Source: Theobroma cacao
Taxonomy: Eukaryota > Streptophyta > Magnoliopsida > Malvales > Malvaceae
Direction: 5' to 3'
Assembly: GCF_000208745.1 (NCBI RefSeq)
Contig: NC_030852.1
Location: forward strand, 1,669,919-1,733,918
Length of the DNA stretch: 64,000 nt
Every line of letters begins with the position of its first letter. Positions within the stretch are counted from its first letter, which is position 1. Positions 61,598 to 64,000 of the stretch are shown here, one piece after another. The notes beneath the pieces are model-generated. The model was given only the letters and a program-made list of their open reading frames with translations, had not been told where the DNA came from and searched no databases. The translations under genes were made by a program, and so were the position numbers.

Positions 61598-64000
61598 TTC
61601 TGAATAGTCGAAACAATTACTGAAAGCCTTATTTTTTTTATTACATATTTTGTATTTAGCTTGTCTATAACTTTGCCTATGTCACACCGAGAGATGAGCT
61701 CTATTATATTATAATCTCGGTTCATTTTATTTTATTTAAAAAGTAAATTTTATATATAATATTGAAGGAAAAAACGATCGATGTCGATTCAAGTCTGCTA
61801 TCGTGTTAACCTGCTGCAAGATTACGGCATTATAGTTGCAAACTCAACAAACAACCTGACATTAATGAAATAAGCTGATTTATTTTTTCTGATCCTTCTG
61901 TTTTCCATCCTTGATGAAATAAGCTTTATGCTTGTAATTTGAGTTCATTCCTTTTAATGCTCTCTCTTCTTATTTTGTAATTGACAAAGGATGGGTCAAT
62001 CAAAGCAAATTCATGGGATTTTTGTTCCAACGTAAAATACCCAATGCATGTGCAACTGCACTTACAAATAAAACCCAGTTTGTCCCCCCTACCCCCCTTT
62101 TCTCTTTTCCAGGAAAGACATGCACATGAATTAATGTAATATCACAACTCTTATAAAATATGACTAAGAGAAAAGTAAGGTTGAGTATGATGTCTTTTCA
62201 TTCATGGAAGATTGGTTTCTTTTCCTTCTTTATATCTTTCTTCTTTTTTTTTTTGTTCTTATTTTTCTCTCCCTCCTTTACATATCAAATCACATTCTTT
62301 AAACAATTAGACAAACACAAACAAATCAGCATTAATATAAAAATTCTTTTGTTTGCAGGTTCCTTTTATCTTCCACATATTTTACTTTGCTTCCTCTGGA
62401 AGCCTACCCAAAGGTAGATCAACATAAAGTGAAGTAGTGTCAGATGACACCACTAAAGTGTCAAAAATCTTTACTAATTATACTGCTTATGTTAGAGTTT
62501 TATGTAATTAATGATGCTAATGAATCTATTAATTTTTTTTTGTAATTTTGTAGAAAGTAGAGTCAAAGACTTCAAGTCAAAATAAATTTAATTATGGCAT
62601 CACTCAGAAAAATTCTTGAGTTCGTCCCTGGGCCTACCACCCATTGAAAAGGAAACTTTTTTGTGTAGCATCAATGGTGAGTTTCTCCTGATTATGTCTT
62701 CTAGTTAATTACCTTAATATCCTTAATTCATAAATTAAGCTTTAATTTATAGATTTCTTTGTGTCCCTTCTTTCAAACAGGTTTGGGTAACAGAAAGGAG
62801 ATAGTCTTTTTCTTTCTTTTTGACCGTAACCCATTTTTTTAATATCTCTGTAACTTGAAAATTCAAGTTCTAAATGTAAATCATGTTCTCCTATAGAGTT
62901 ACACACAATTTTTGGTAGGGTGATGCAACATAGAAATTAATTCAACAGAGATATTGATTTAGTGCAAGAATGGCAAAATCATAGTGGAATATATCTTGTT
63001 TTGCTGGATACAACTTTTATCATACTGCCTTGGTGGGATTTATGACCCCAAAGTACAGTTGCTGCAGTTCAAATTTATAAAGGATATTTAGGCAGGGTTA
63101 CACTGAAAAAATGACCCCATGTCTTGGAACAAAAGAAGAAAAGGACCCAAAAAGCTATGATCCCTAAGCCAGAGAGTCAGGTCTTGTTCATCTGATTCCA
63201 TTAGACATTTGTTTTTCCTTGAAAAGCTAATTCCATTAGACATGGAAGCCACAAGTCCAACTATTCGAAGGGGTTTCTTTTTTTTTTTTAATTTCCTTTA
63301 ATATTTTTCCATGGTACATTGCACAAGATGGTGGGCTCAACTTGTGCTTGATTTTTGTTTGTCATCATGACTGGATGACCTGAATCTTACATATATACTC
63401 TATCAGAGGTCAGCTTCATTAACTTTTCAAAAATATGTTGAAATATATAAATACATTAATTAATCGGAAATATTAAACATTGAGCTTATATGAGAAGGTA
63501 GAACAATTAATTGAAATTTTTATAACATTTAATTGAATTTTTGTAATATACCATATGATGCATGCCTATATGTAGTTGATATAATTATTGAGCAGGAAGA
63601 TTACCTTTCTTCACCTTCATCCTTCTCTTTTAAATGAGTGGAACAATCTTCCTGGTTGAGTGCATGAAAGAAATAAGGCCAATCATGCTTTTCTTCAACT
63701 TTCTTCTTTTTTAATAGATTTCTAAGGATGGAAGAAGATTGTGTTTAGCAATTATTTTGGGAATTATACATTAAGCTTTTCTGATGCGTAGAATTTTTTT
63801 TTTTTTTTTGAAAAACAAAGAATTTTATGAAAGATTAAGCTGCTGTTCGTCTTTGTTACATGGACGAGTGTCAACCCCTTTAGAGATAAATATTAGAATG
63901 TAGTACAAAGAGAGTTTTCACGCGATACAATTTCTCATAAAATTGTTAAGTGATAGCTTTAGTTATTTAACCAAAGAACTTCAGAACTTTGGATGCATTC

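Larger units (their letters stand above)
57881..64000. other. Terminal 6.1 kb, no protein gene seen
   Basis: 58700-59000 looks like a plant 5' leader on the plus strand: CTTTTTCTCTCTCTTAG, (CT)12 at about 58809-58833, CTAGGGTTTGC (reverse telo-box) and short ATG frames. No coding exon follows in the window, so it may be the long leader of a gene beyond the edge, or non-coding. 62430-62640 has GTCAGATGACACC and GAGTTCGTCCCTGG, phrases typical of decayed transposons. The rest is AT-rich spacer. Confidence 0.4.

Overview
The window is nuclear DNA of a flowering plant, most likely a woody eudicot (rosid-like). The signs are split genes with canonical GT..AG introns, a strongly AT-rich background, many short non-autonomous repeats, (TA)n microsatellites, and plant-only families: a CHUP1-like protein, an oleosin and a CLE peptide. 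The sequence alone does not give the species.

Layout, left to right. At 1-680 (minus) lies the 5' part of a CHUP1-like coiled-coil gene, cut by the window edge. A divergent, AT-rich spacer with a pyrimidine-rich leader and a telo-box leads into eIF2B delta (2160-6257, plus, 7 exons, 642 aa). An intronless oleosin (7272-7763, plus) follows, with an ABRE/G-box and an RY motif upstream. After about 4.7 kb of repeat-rich spacer comes an intronless 163-aa plant protein of unknown function (12448-12939, minus). The next 14.5 kb contains only one gene I can support, a 106-aa CLE peptide precursor (21483-21803, minus) ending in RLVPTGPNPLHH. TAF2, the TFIID subunit, then fills 27496-47967 (plus, 25 exons, 1349 aa). 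One of its introns carries a tRNA-Phe(GAA) gene, and others carry several MITEs and recent tandem duplications. The last 16 kb has no recognisable protein gene. It does hold a candidate three-exon transcript with a 59-codon ORF (51605-54449) and a retroposed insertion with target-site duplications (54659-55005).

From memory, two neighbour pairs match Arabidopsis chromosome 1: TAF2 beside CLE13 (AT1G73960/AT1G73965), and eIF2B delta-like beside oleosin (AT1G48970/AT1G48990). These functions are unrelated (organelle positioning, translation initiation, seed oil bodies, peptide signalling, transcription initiation), so this is conserved gene order, not an operon or a pathway cluster. I found no new multi-gene system. 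The observations most worth following up are a perfect 135-bp duplication that creates two competing 3' splice sites in TAF2, the CLE gene, the unassigned spliced small ORF, and a set of low-copy TIR and tandem repeats.
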